DNA of 37,393 nt from Leptospiraceae bacterium (GCA_025360185.1 JANYCR010000318.1:1-37393), one strand, 5' to 3'; positions 26,314 to 34,418 are shown, counted from the stretch's first letter. Notes: generated by a model not told the origin, from the letters alone. Program-made: numbers and translations.

Positions 26314-27054
26314 TTACAGTTTATCTGCAAAAAGGGATAAGTCAAATCTTTTTGAAATATTCTTACCTGTGAACTCAATATTGTATACGCCTTCTTTAAG
26401 CCCTGAAAAAGAAACAAGACCCTCGGAATTAATATTGCTAGAATAAATGAAACGGTTATCCTTTCTGAGATTGACCTGGTTATAGAGTGCGACAAAGGAA
26501 GAGTCAAACTTAACACTTAAGTATGCCTCGTTTTCATTTTCTTGGATTACTTGATAGACTAGACTACCTTGGTCTGTCTTCTCTAGCATACTGATGCTTT
26601 GTGGAATTGTATTAATAGAATTTCTGACAGATGGAATCGTTAGCTCTAATGGAGTAATCAAAGATTCACTGAAAAAAGAACCAAGTAGCTTCATTCCAGC
26701 TTTTCCAAAACGGATGACTAGTTTATCTGCTTCTTTTTGAGAAGCTAAATCAGCTTCCATGTAATTTTGCAGATAAAGAGGAAGTCGATTATTTTTTTCT
26801 TTAGAGATGCGAGAGTTAGCTTTTGCAATATCTAAATTCTCAAAAAAACTAGAATCACCATCTATTAATGAATCTAAATATTTAGCATTCTCATATTTTA
26901 TCGTAGAATGAATAGATTCTTCGATTTCCCTAAGCTCAGTAAAGTGGGAATCATTTTTTAGGGCGAGATCATATACCTTTTCGTCTTCATTTAGAAACAA
27001 ACCAAGTATATCTTCTTGATTATTTGCTGCGTTAGATTCATTCTTCGGATTCAT
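26314..27054 (-). CDS. Unknown cytosolic protein between sigma factor and CHAT protease
   Basis: A 246-residue acidic protein with no signal peptide or membrane helix. Residues 1-110 are helical and charged (EDILGLFLNEDEKVYDLALK at 14-33). There is a Gly-containing link RFGKAGMKLLGSFFSESLI (114-132), then a beta-rich end whose last 60 residues (SSNINSEGLVSFSGLKEGVY, NIEFTGKNISKRFDLSLF) resemble a carboxypeptidase-regulatory-like/Ig-type domain. Its place after the sigma gene is that of an anti-sigma factor, but it lacks the membrane helix and zinc motif of the common types. AGAGG lies seven bases before the ATG. It is the natural candidate for the CHAT substrate or the sigma partner; this is inference. 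Confidence 0.65.
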   Translation of the reverse strand: MNPKNESNAANNQEDILGLFLNEDEKVYDLALKNDSHFTELREIEESIHSTIKYENAKYLDSLIDGDSSFFENLDIAKANSRISKEKNNRLPLYLQNYMEADLASQKEADKLVIRFGKAGMKLLGSFFSESLITPLELTIPSVRNSINTIPQSISMLEKTDQGSLVYQVIQENENEAYLSVKFDSSFVALYNQVNLRKDNRFIYSSNINSEGLVSFSGLKEGVYNIEFTGKNISKRFDLSLFADKL

Positions 27055-27093
27055 AGCTAACCTCTTGGTAATTAGAGACTTATTAAATATATG

Positions 27094-27996
27094 TTATATT
27101 TCATATTTTGCAATTTTTTTTTGAATTTTTTCTAAGACTCTCTGAAGGGAAATACTTACACCACCCTCTGGTATCCTTAAAAGTTGAGCGATAACTCGAT
27201 AAGGAGTTCGTGTAATAAAATTTCCTTTGTTCTTTTTTTCTATGAGCTTTCTTCGTTGTTCATATTTCTTATCAATAGAAATTTGAACTTTATCATAATT
27301 TGGTAAATTATCATCGAATACAAGCGGCTTCTCTTTCTCTTGTTGGCGTTTTAGCTCTAGAATATTCATATAGATGGAAGCAATTTTGTCCTCGCTTTCC
27401 AAAACCTGTATTTCTTTTTCACTTAGAGAATCTCGAATCGAAATAATTTGTTTTTGTAATTCGTCTTTTGAAAATCCTGTTTTTGCAAGTAAATAATCAA
27501 TTTCCTCTGTGTTTAGATTTAAATAATAGATATAGGCAAGCTTAAAAATAATTCGATTCTCAATTTTTATTTCCGATAGCGCGGATTGAAATTGGCTAGA
27601 TGCAAAATGCGCCTCTTTTTGTAAATCTGACTTTAGATCAGGCTCATTTTCAATCGAATAATACTCTACTCCGTCTGCATTGACCTTGACGCTAGAAACA
27701 ATTTTTAGCTCTCGCTTATTTCGTTTCCAGTCAATGAGCATATTCCGAAGAACCGTATAAAGCCAGGTTTTAAATCCAGACTTCCCAACGAAAGTCTGAA
27801 ATCGCTTACCAGACTTTAGTCGCTCATAGGCATAAATAAAAAACTCGCTTGCATCGTCTTCTTCTAAATGAAAAACTCGAATAGGAAAATTATAAATATC
27901 CTCTGAAAATTCTTCAAAGAATTTTTTAAGTGATTCTGTATTGCCAGTGGCGCAGGACTGCACCAAAGCAAATATTTCTTCCTGTGATAATTTCAT
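27094..27996 (-). CDS. ECF-like sigma-70 factor with long insert, first gene of CHAT operon
   Basis: A 300-residue protein. Region 2 is visible at about 25-95: FFEEFSEDIYNFPIRVFHLE, then DDASEFFIYAYERLKS and FKTWLYTVLRNMLIDWKRNKR, the usual core- and -10-binding helices. Region 4 lies at the end: YRVIAQLLRIPEGGVSISLQR (about 264-284) fits the -35-binding helix-turn-helix (compare IAxxLxIPEGTVKSRLxR). The 160 residues between are much longer than the short linker of a normal 170-200-residue ECF sigma and contain helical, Lys/Glu-rich sequence (YMNILELKRQQEKEKPLVFD). The insert could be a regulatory domain. The gene is 73 bases from the divergent M23 gene; no sure promoter was found. Confidence 0.82.
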   Translation of the reverse strand: MKLSQEEIFALVQSCATGNTESLKKFFEEFSEDIYNFPIRVFHLEEDDASEFFIYAYERLKSGKRFQTFVGKSGFKTWLYTVLRNMLIDWKRNKRELKIVSSVKVNADGVEYYSIENEPDLKSDLQKEAHFASSQFQSALSEIKIENRIIFKLAYIYYLNLNTEEIDYLLAKTGFSKDELQKQIISIRDSLSEKEIQVLESEDKIASIYMNILELKRQQEKEKPLVFDDNLPNYDKVQISIDKKYEQRRKLIEKKNKGNFITRTPYRVIAQLLRIPEGGVSISLQRVLEKIQKKIAKYEI

Positions 27997-28069
27997 ACTA
28001 GTCAGAATTGGTACTATAAATTTTTAGTTTCTATAGTCATTTACAAAAAAATAAAATGAGATTATTTTT

Positions 28070-28987
28070 ATGAAAAAAATCCTTTTACTCCTCTCGATTC
28101 TTCCTATTTGCCTGGTTCTAGGACAAGAAAGCACAAAGCAGAAATTCCCGGACGGATTCATCTGGCCTGTTGGTGGCGAGAATATTGAAGTAAAACTATC
28201 CTCCCTGTTTGGCGAATCAAGAGGAGATCATTTTCACAACGGGGTGGATGTTTCCTCTGATAACGAAAAAGTTTCTTCTATTGAAAAAGGAACCATTATC
28301 TACAGCCATTACAGTTCAGACAACCCATTTGAAAATGAGGGAGGCAGCGGAAATAGCGTCTGGATTCTGCATGACAATGATATTCTCTCAGCCTATTATC
28401 ATTTGAAAGACGGAAGATCACCGGAAATTTTAGAGAAACGATTCATACAAAAAGGCGATGCCATTGGCAAAACAGGAAACACTGGACACTCAAGCGGCTC
28501 GCACTTACATTTCGTAATCGCAAAAGACCAGGGCAGAAAAATCATCGACCCATTAAAAATTCTCCCACCGGTCAAAGACACAAAATCTCCGACCATCAGC
28601 AGTTTAATTCTTACGATTGGAAAAAATATAACGTACGTCAACGATGGAGATTCATTTAATTCTTCGAGCAATTTTCCAATCACTGTAGACATAGCGGATA
28701 CAGGCGAACGCAAAGGACAAAGACGTGGTGTAAAATCAATTCAATTTATAGTAAATAATAAAGTATATAAAAAAAGTAATTTTAATGAGCTTAGCCTTGT
28801 GAATAGTATTTGGCAAAATGAAGACGGTCTATCGTTTAACGATCTTTTCTTTGAGAGCCATTACTATATAGGAGATTTAAAATTTATTTCAGGGGATAAT
28901 ACCATTTCTATCACGGCGGTAGATTTTAATAACAACAAAACTGAAAAGACTTTTACATTTTATGTAAATAAAATTCAGAAGAAGTAA
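28070..28987 (+). CDS. Exported M23-family peptidase (LytM-type)
   Basis: A 305-residue protein with a signal peptide (MKKILLLLSILPICLVLG, cleavage near 18-20). Residues about 30-165 are an M23 metallopeptidase domain with zinc ligands His56 and Asp60 in HFHNGVD and His145-x-His147 in SGSHLHF; His111 in YYHLKDG is the usual catalytic His. GKTGNTGHSSGSHLHF is canonical. The rest (170-305) is beta-rich, possibly Ig-like. It should cut peptidoglycan cross-links in the periplasm, in growth or division. It is divergent from the sigma-CHAT operon with only 82 bases between coding regions' ends. Confidence 0.9.
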   Translation: MKKILLLLSILPICLVLGQESTKQKFPDGFIWPVGGENIEVKLSSLFGESRGDHFHNGVDVSSDNEKVSSIEKGTIIYSHYSSDNPFENEGGSGNSVWILHDNDILSAYYHLKDGRSPEILEKRFIQKGDAIGKTGNTGHSSGSHLHFVIAKDQGRKIIDPLKILPPVKDTKSPTISSLILTIGKNITYVNDGDSFNSSSNFPITVDIADTGERKGQRRGVKSIQFIVNNKVYKKSNFNELSLVNSIWQNEDGLSFNDLFFESHYYIGDLKFISGDNTISITAVDFNNNKTEKTFTFYVNKIQKK

Positions 28988-29028
28988 TTTTAATTGTCGC
29001 CCCCGAGTTTCCACCCGCTACCGCCACG

Positions 29029-29207
29029 CGATATCGGGCAATGTCATTAAGTTAAGGAAACAGAAAAAAGAATTAACCACAAAGGGCACAAGGGTTTTCA
29101 CAAAGCGCACAAAGTTTATGATTTTCTTTGTGGTCTTTGTGTGTTTTTCTCTTAGTGTTCTTTGTGGTTTATCTTTTCTTTTTAACTTAATGACATTGAG
29201 CGCTATC
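29029..29207. repeat. Large palindrome, CACAAAG type
   Basis: The outer ends CAATGTCATTAAGTTAA (29039-29055) and TTAACTTAATGACATTG (29182-29198) are perfect inverted repeats, extended outward by CGATA(T/G)CG. The inner arms AACCACAAAGGGCACAAGG (from 29074) and CTTTGTGGTT (to 29168) pair imperfectly, with CACAAAG words at intervals. The centre is near 29115-29125. In all about 180 bases, transcribed either way as a long hairpin. The ATG at 29118 lies in its loop and is not a real gene start. Confidence 0.8.
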
Positions 29208-29261
29208 GGAGGTCTAAAGTTTTTAGATTTGCAAGAGAGCTATTTCAAAAAAAATGGAATC

Positions 29262-30203
29262 ATGTTTAAAAAAATTATTCAACTCTATATTATAAGCCTG
29301 TTAATTACAGTCTCGATTTATTCAGAATCACAACCGAATGAACTCGGAAAATTTTTAATCATTACTTACCATGTCATCGGAGAAAAGGATTCTGCTTACA
29401 CAAGAACCATTCAAGGGTTTAAGGATGATTTGGCGCTACTTAAGAAAGGAAATTTCTACCCACTAAAAATTTCTGACTTAGAAAAAAGAAATTTAAATGT
29501 TCCAAGGGGCAAACGACCGGTATTCATTACACTCGATGATTCTTCTCAAAGTCAATTTGATTTAGATGAAAAAGGAAATATCAATCCTGATTGTGCAGTT
29601 GGAATCATGGAAGATTTCAAAATGAAAAATCCTGATTTTTCATTAACCGCTACTTTTTTTATTTTACCGGGAGCAAAGCATCCAAATAATTTATTCGGAC
29701 AAGAGAAACTCACTGCAAAAAAGCTAGATTTTTTAGTAAAGAACAATTACGAAATCCAAAACCACACACTCTGGCACGCTAACTTAAAAAAATACAGAGA
29801 CAAAATAGAAGAGCAAATTGTAGAAAGCCAAAAGCTTTTGAATAAGTATTTACCGGATTATAAAATGACATCTCTTGCCATGCCATTTGGAATTTATCCG
29901 CCTAAAGACTACGAGTCGAAGCTAATCGCAGGTAAACACAAAGGAGTTGAATATAAGCATAACCTTGTATTCGATTACTCAAACCGTGCGAGTTTCTCAC
30001 CTTACGACAAAGAATTTGATCCAATCCATGTTAGGCGCGTACAAGCATTTAAAGACAATATCGAAAAGATGATTCAAAAGTATTCTGAGTCTAACGACGC
30101 TTATGTGAGCGATGGAGATGTAAACACTCTGACGATTCCTAAAAAGTTAGAAGAAAAATTAAATCCTAAGTATAAAGAAAAATTGAAAGTTGTAAGCTAC
30201 TAA
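29262..30203 (+). CDS. Exported polysaccharide deacetylase (CE4 family)
   Basis: From the ATG at 29262 it has 313 residues with a good signal peptide (MFKKIIQLYIISLLITVSIY). The NodB-type domain shows FLIITYHVIG (31-40), the metal/catalytic Asp92-Asp93 in FITLDDSSQS, and the metal-binding His168-x3-His172 in QNHTLWHANL. SLAMPFGIYPP follows where the family has its Pro-Gly motif. It likely removes acetyl groups from an N-acetylated polysaccharide or peptidoglycan outside the cytoplasm. The frame stays open to 29118, but that stretch is read from a palindromic repeat, gives a repetitive Phe/Val/Leu sequence, and is rejected. GGA stands five bases before the chosen ATG. Confidence 0.85.
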   Translation: MFKKIIQLYIISLLITVSIYSESQPNELGKFLIITYHVIGEKDSAYTRTIQGFKDDLALLKKGNFYPLKISDLEKRNLNVPRGKRPVFITLDDSSQSQFDLDEKGNINPDCAVGIMEDFKMKNPDFSLTATFFILPGAKHPNNLFGQEKLTAKKLDFLVKNNYEIQNHTLWHANLKKYRDKIEEQIVESQKLLNKYLPDYKMTSLAMPFGIYPPKDYESKLIAGKHKGVEYKHNLVFDYSNRASFSPYDKEFDPIHVRRVQAFKDNIEKMIQKYSESNDAYVSDGDVNTLTIPKKLEEKLNPKYKEKLKVVSY

Positions 30204-30206
30204 CTT

Positions 30207-31079
30207 ATGGCGATTTTTACTAATCGAAGAAAAGAAAACGTAGAAGGAAACTTCTACGTTGACTCTACTTGCATCGACTGCGAGACATGCATGATTCTTG
30301 CTCCAGAAGTATTCAAAGAAGATGGAGATGCTTCCTCTGTTTACAACCAGCCCTCGGATGAACAAAATAAGATACGAGCCTTACAAGCATTAGTCGCTTG
30401 TCCAACTCATTCGATTGGATTGGTAGAAAATTTACCGGAGACAAAACAAGTTCGAGAAAGCTTTCCAATTTTAATCGAGGATTCTGTTTACTACAATGGC
30501 TATCACTCCGAAAAATCTTTTGGCGCAGCAAGTTATTTTATCAAAAGAGAAAACGGAAATATTCTAGTGGATTCTCCCCGTTATGCGGCAGGTCTTGCAG
30601 AAAAGATAAAATCTCTGGGTGGGGTAAAGTATATTTTCCTCACACACAAAGACGATATTGCAGACCAGGATAAATATGCAGAATACTTTGGAGCTAAAAG
30701 AATTTTTCATGAAGAAGATTTTAATCGCCATCTTCCTTCGGCTGAAATTCCGATTCAAGGACAAGAAATTTTTCGCATTGATGAAGATGTAAAGATCATT
30801 CCCGTTCCCGGTCACACAAAAGGACATACAGTATTACTCTACAGGGACAAATTCCTATTTACCGGTGACCACCTAGCTTACTCTCCTGTGAAACAGCATC
30901 TTCACGCTTTTCGAAATGCCTGCTGGTATTCCTGGGAAAAACAAATAGAGTCAATGAAACGACTAGCAGAATTCAATTTTGAATGGGTTTTGCCCGGACA
31001 TGGTCGAAGGTATAATGCTGATTATCCCACGATGCGTGAGAGTATTGGGAAATGTATCGAGTGGATGGGGAAGAAATAA
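30207..31079 (+). CDS. Ferredoxin-metallo-beta-lactamase fusion protein
   Basis: A 290-residue cytosolic protein in two parts. Residues 14-75 are a ferredoxin-like domain with C22-x2-C25-x2-C28 and C65-Pro, enough for one iron-sulphur cluster. Residues about 100-290 are a metallo-beta-lactamase fold: the first metal motif is altered (FLTHKDDIADQ, His147/Asp149/Asp150/Asp153 instead of HxHxDH), followed by PVPGHTKGHT (His203), FTGDH (Asp221) and LPGHGRRY. The same pairing, with THKDD in place of THxHxDH, is known from cyanobacterial and plant proteins of unknown function. It begins four bases after the deacetylase stop, so the two are probably co-transcribed. Confidence 0.85.
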   Translation: MAIFTNRRKENVEGNFYVDSTCIDCETCMILAPEVFKEDGDASSVYNQPSDEQNKIRALQALVACPTHSIGLVENLPETKQVRESFPILIEDSVYYNGYHSEKSFGAASYFIKRENGNILVDSPRYAAGLAEKIKSLGGVKYIFLTHKDDIADQDKYAEYFGAKRIFHEEDFNRHLPSAEIPIQGQEIFRIDEDVKIIPVPGHTKGHTVLLYRDKFLFTGDHLAYSPVKQHLHAFRNACWYSWEKQIESMKRLAEFNFEWVLPGHGRRYNADYPTMRESIGKCIEWMGKK

Positions 31080-31082
31080 TAG

Positions 31083-31189
31083 AGTTGTTGAAAAATTAAT
31101 AAATTTGTCATGGTGAGGCTCTCGAATCCATGACTTTATTGAGTAAAGTCGCCCTTCGAGAGCCTCAGGGTGACAATTTTTCAACAACT
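31083..31189. repeat. 107-base palindrome between convergent genes
   Basis: AGTTGTTGAAAAATT (31083-31097) pairs with the right end (TTTTTCAACAACT to 31189). Further stems are TTGTCA/TGACAA, TGAGGCTCTCGAA (31114-31126) with TTCGAGAGCCTCA (31155-31167), and GACTTTA/TAAAGTC round the centre. It fills the gap between the stops at 31079 and 31200. It would form a long hairpin on either strand and may terminate both transcripts. The words GAGGCTCTCGAA and TCAGGGTGACA belong to a class of dispersed palindromes seen in many bacteria. Confidence 0.8.
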
Positions 31190-31199
31190 ATAATATATT

Positions 31200-33089
31200 T
31201 CAAAGTTCCGATATAGGATTCTCATCTTCTGATTGTTCTTTCATTTGCAGTTTATTACGTGAAACAATATGGCTTAATATTAGTTTATAAGGAATAATCG
31301 TTTTTTTATCTTCAGAAGGATTAAGCTCTAATGCTTCCATTTTTTTAGAGAGCATCTTTTTTAAGCGAGACTCTTTTCCTCTCCATTCATGATCCATTGG
31401 ATAAAGCACTGCTTGTCTATCAATTTTTTCGTCCCCTGGAATAGAAATAATTTGAAATGCAAATTTTTTAAGAGTTGCCCCAAGAACTTCTGAATTTTGC
31501 AACCTGCATCTTTGGATAAGTAATTGCTTAGTCGGAATTAGATTTTCCTTAAAGTATAAATTATCCATACACTCAATGATTTCTTTTCGACGAGTTTCAA
31601 TTACTTTTTCTTCCGTAATTTTTCTATATTTTATTATCCTTGCTTTTTCTGCATCCCTCTTCCTTGATCTGTTTCTAACTTCAAGCTCCCATTGCTCGGA
31701 TTGAATTTTCTTTTTAGCAGAAGCAAAGAAAATATTTTTAAAAGAATTAAAAAAGATAAAAAGTGGGTAATACCAGGGAAAATATTCAATATAAGCTTTG
31801 CTCAGTAAATTTCCATACAATTTAACCGTATCCTGATTACTAAATAGACCTTGTAGATAACTTTCATTAGCCTCTAATAAATTTTTAAAAGCAAGAATCT
31901 TCCAGGTCGAGTCAGGCATTTGCATACTCATATCTTTGATACAATTTAAAAAGGAAGATATTTTTCTAGGGGCGAATACATATATCTCCTCTTTTGCTAA
32001 ATACCAGGATGCAAAGACTAGAGAAATATCTCCTTTCAATTTATCCCAGACTTTGGGATGAATCGTCTTAGCCGCTTCTTCATGAATAAAATGAACAATG
32101 TCCCGCCAATGTTTAGATGGCTCTAAAAATTTAACTCTTAGTTTTTCAACTTCTTCCTTTATTAAAGTCTCCTCTTGATGAACAAGATAATCGAGCGCAT
32201 ACTTTTCAAAAAGTAGAACTGTCATGATAGCCAATTCTCCCGGGAAATTGTTAGGATGATAAGGCGATATAACACGGTGAAGAATTTCAGCTCTTTCTTT
32301 TTTAAAAGAAGTCATTGGCTCGGGGAAAGTTTCCATTTGATAAATTTCTTCCTGGCTACGAATTGCCTCTAAGTCTTTTCCGACAACGGAATAATAAATG
32401 GGAGCTATTTCTGCTTTAATAAATTCATCTGCAATATTAAATTTTTCCATCATGCTGTTAGTTGCCATAGGAAAGTACAAACCATTTTCCAATTTCGCAA
32501 TTTTATTTCGTAAAATTAATTCTTCTTCAATTTCCTCTAAAACTATTTCTTTTACTTTTGCATTCAGAGGAATGTCTTTGACCAAGTCCCCTATCTCGGG
32601 AAAGATTTTAATAAAACTTATAGGATAATTTTCTTGCACAAGAGGAAGATTTTGTTTTAAGTTTAATCCTAATTCTCCTCTAAAAGCATTTATATTAAAT
32701 TTAGGATTATTTTCTATCTGCATTAAAATATTTTGAATCGAAATATTTAAAATATTTTTATAAATCACTTCTATGTTTTCTGTTTTTTCGCTCGGAGCTG
32801 CAATAAAACAAGAATGAACCTTGATTTCTCTTCTATCGACATAGCTTATATAAAAAAGATGTAAAATGAGTTTATCTTCTAACAGACGCTTCATCGGGTA
32901 AAGAATGTCTGCCCGACTATCAATCTTGAGTCCAAGAGTTTGTTCCGGGTCAAAAAACAGATTTCCGGATTTAGAATTTGCTACGGTTGAGCTTTTAAGA
33001 ATTTGCTGGTATAAATGAAAAGCTGTCCTATTATTTAAAGATGAGGCAACAGAGTCTTTTGGAGTTTTGAGTTCTAAAAAAGGATGCAT
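31200..33089 (-). CDS. Large conserved protein of unknown function
   Basis: A 629-residue soluble protein, largely helical, without signal peptide. No enzyme motif is visible. Residues 55-125 contain DILYPMKRLLEDKLILHLFY and FIAAPSEKTENIEVIYK. A very basic coiled-coil-like stretch (WELEVRNRSRKRDAEKARII, RKITEEKVIETRRKEI) lies at about 460-505. The last 60 residues include another YPMDHEWRGKESR. The internal repetition of ILYPM and VLYPMDHEW, each after a dipeptide R/RQ, may mark a duplicated unit. I know such long proteins from Leptospira only. It stands alone: palindrome behind, 360 bases of mostly non-coding DNA in front. Confidence 0.65.
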   Translation of the reverse strand: MHPFLELKTPKDSVASSLNNRTAFHLYQQILKSSTVANSKSGNLFFDPEQTLGLKIDSRADILYPMKRLLEDKLILHLFYISYVDRREIKVHSCFIAAPSEKTENIEVIYKNILNISIQNILMQIENNPKFNINAFRGELGLNLKQNLPLVQENYPISFIKIFPEIGDLVKDIPLNAKVKEIVLEEIEEELILRNKIAKLENGLYFPMATNSMMEKFNIADEFIKAEIAPIYYSVVGKDLEAIRSQEEIYQMETFPEPMTSFKKERAEILHRVISPYHPNNFPGELAIMTVLLFEKYALDYLVHQEETLIKEEVEKLRVKFLEPSKHWRDIVHFIHEEAAKTIHPKVWDKLKGDISLVFASWYLAKEEIYVFAPRKISSFLNCIKDMSMQMPDSTWKILAFKNLLEANESYLQGLFSNQDTVKLYGNLLSKAYIEYFPWYYPLFIFFNSFKNIFFASAKKKIQSEQWELEVRNRSRKRDAEKARIIKYRKITEEKVIETRRKEIIECMDNLYFKENLIPTKQLLIQRCRLQNSEVLGATLKKFAFQIISIPGDEKIDRQAVLYPMDHEWRGKESRLKKMLSKKMEALELNPSEDKKTIIPYKLILSHIVSRNKLQMKEQSEDENPISEL

Positions 33090-33267
33090 AATATTAGACC
33101 GTTTTTACAAGATACACTAATATCCTTCTTCAGCAAGGATGATTTGCCGAATGGATCAAAATAAATATAAAAAGAAAGCGAACCAAATTTTTAGTGCTGT
33201 AATAGTTTATCCATTTCTGAAATATTTTTTAGCGTGACAAATTGTAATAATATGTATACTGCCGCCT
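33090..33267. other. Intergenic DNA before the 55-residue gene
   Basis: No solid gene. A 28-codon frame at 33151-33237 (MDQNKYKKKANQIFSAVIVY then PFLKYFLA) is preceded by AAGGA eleven bases away and would give a Lys-rich start and a hydrophobic end; this is too little to call. The promoter of the next gene lies at the right end, and that of the large minus-strand gene should lie at the left. Confidence 0.4.
33255..33260 (+). promoter_or_regulatory. Candidate -10 box TATACT
   Basis: TATACT is followed by seven bases and then the ATG of the 55-residue frame. Transcription would start at or next to the A of the ATG, giving a leaderless mRNA. The -35 region is poor (TGACAA lies 14 bases upstream, too close for a standard spacing). 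Confidence 0.35.
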
Positions 33268-33435
33268 ATGTTTGAAACCAAGAAAATCAGCACTTCGAGT
33301 CCTAATAGCTTAGAGATTTCCATTAAGAATTTTTTAAATGAAATAAATCCTAAAAAATATTCCTTTTCCATCTTCTATGACCATGATAGTAATTCTTCGA
33401 GTAAATATACCGCTCTTATTGTGTATGAGAAATAG
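33268..33435 (+). CDS. 55-residue protein of unknown function
   Basis: The product starts MFETKKISTSSPNSLEISIK and ends YTALIVYEK. It has a normal amino-acid make-up: an amphipathic helix (SLEISIKNFLNEINPKKY), then two likely beta strands (FSIFYDHD, KYTALIVYEK). No Shine-Dalgarno sequence precedes the ATG, and a -10-like box stands seven bases upstream. It converges on the SH3 gene with 15 bases between stops. The composition supports a real gene; the family is unknown. Confidence 0.5.
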   Translation: MFETKKISTSSPNSLEISIKNFLNEINPKKYSFSIFYDHDSNSSSKYTALIVYEK

Positions 33436-33450
33436 CTGAGACAAGTCGAT

Positions 33451-34356
33451 CTAATCTGGCTTCAAAATATCTTTACCTTTAAAGTAAAAAGCAGCCCGCT
33501 TAGAATTTATTTTAAATGTATAATTTTTTCTGACTATCGTAGTCGGTTTTATTAAGACAGAATTTTTTAGATCTCGTTTACAAGTCTCTAGCAGCTTATC
33601 GTAATCATCCGCTTTTGGTTTTAGCATTTTAAAATATCCAGTTCGCTTCTTTGGATTTTCGGAAGTTATTTTGTAAAAAATTAAGTTTTCAAATTTCCAC
33701 ATCTCCGGCATGTGATTAGATAAATCGCCATCACAATGTCCGTCTTTCGTTTCTAAAATTACCGAATACTTACCTGTAAAAATATTCATATAACTCCAAA
33801 CGGCAAAACCACCACCTCCATCGCCTGTACCATCAACACTAAAAATCGATCTGTTATCATACCAATCTGTAACATTAGACCAATCTTCATAGTTTAATAA
33901 TCTAACTAACTTTCGATTCTTTGTTTGAAATATTTTTACGAAGCATGCAGAATTAGAATCAGAGTCATCGTGATAAAACTCCACACAATCAATGGATTTG
34001 ATGTCCGAAGATGGACTAAATGATTCATAGTAAAATTTTCGATCTGGGCTAAATTTTTTATCATTCAAAAAAAACTTTCTTATATAAGCACCGAAAACAA
34101 ATCCCTTTTTATTTCCCAATAAAATTTCCGTCCAATTTCCTGCCTTCCCATTGATTTCAACTAAGCCGCCTACTTCTTTTAGAATTCTAATCTCTGATTT
34201 ATCAGGAATTAAAAGAATAGATTTACTTTTTTCCGAAGGCTCTTCTCTTAAATATAGTCCGCCTTTTGCATCTACAAAATACTGCGGCTTAGGCTCCTTA
34301 GCCGATAAAGTAAAAATGAATATCAAGTAGAGAATGAGAAAGGAAAAAATTTTCAT
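33451..34356 (-). CDS. Exported SH3-domain protein
   Basis: A 301-residue protein with a signal peptide (MKIFSFLILYLIFIFTLSAK, cleavage near 19). Residues about 25-93 are a bacterial SH3 domain: YFVDAKGGLYLREEPSEKSK, LLIPDKSEIRILKEVGG, NGKAGNWTEILLGNKKGFVF. Such domains bind peptidoglycan or other envelope partners. The rest (95-301) is beta-rich with six cysteines overall and a Gly run DGTGDGGGGFAVW; I do not recognise it. Leptospira species carry families of such exported SH3 proteins. The upstream side holds the hairpin cluster at 34419-34512 and no clear promoter. Confidence 0.75.
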   Translation of the reverse strand: MKIFSFLILYLIFIFTLSAKEPKPQYFVDAKGGLYLREEPSEKSKSILLIPDKSEIRILKEVGGLVEINGKAGNWTEILLGNKKGFVFGAYIRKFFLNDKKFSPDRKFYYESFSPSSDIKSIDCVEFYHDDSDSNSACFVKIFQTKNRKLVRLLNYEDWSNVTDWYDNRSIFSVDGTGDGGGGFAVWSYMNIFTGKYSVILETKDGHCDGDLSNHMPEMWKFENLIFYKITSENPKKRTGYFKMLKPKADDYDKLLETCKRDLKNSVLIKPTTIVRKNYTFKINSKRAAFYFKGKDILKPD

Positions 34357-34418
34357 TATTAATAAGAAGTTTTATATGGGGAAGGAAAGCTTAGTGGTAG
34401 CGTTAGCGATCGAATGGG

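Noticed and set aside
24488-27996. Type III-E CRISPR (Craspase) locus
   Set aside because: The sigma and CHAT pieces invite the idea, but there is no CRISPR array, no gRAMP/Cas7-11 and no Cas1/Cas2 in the window, and the CHAT protein lacks visible TPR repeats.
29118-29261. 48-codon N-terminal extension of the deacetylase frame
   Set aside because: It is read from one arm of a palindrome, has a repetitive hydrophobic composition, and would bury a good signal peptide that begins at 29262.
33151-33237. 28-codon frame with Lys-rich start
   Set aside because: Too short, ribosome-binding site poorly spaced, no support beyond the open frame.
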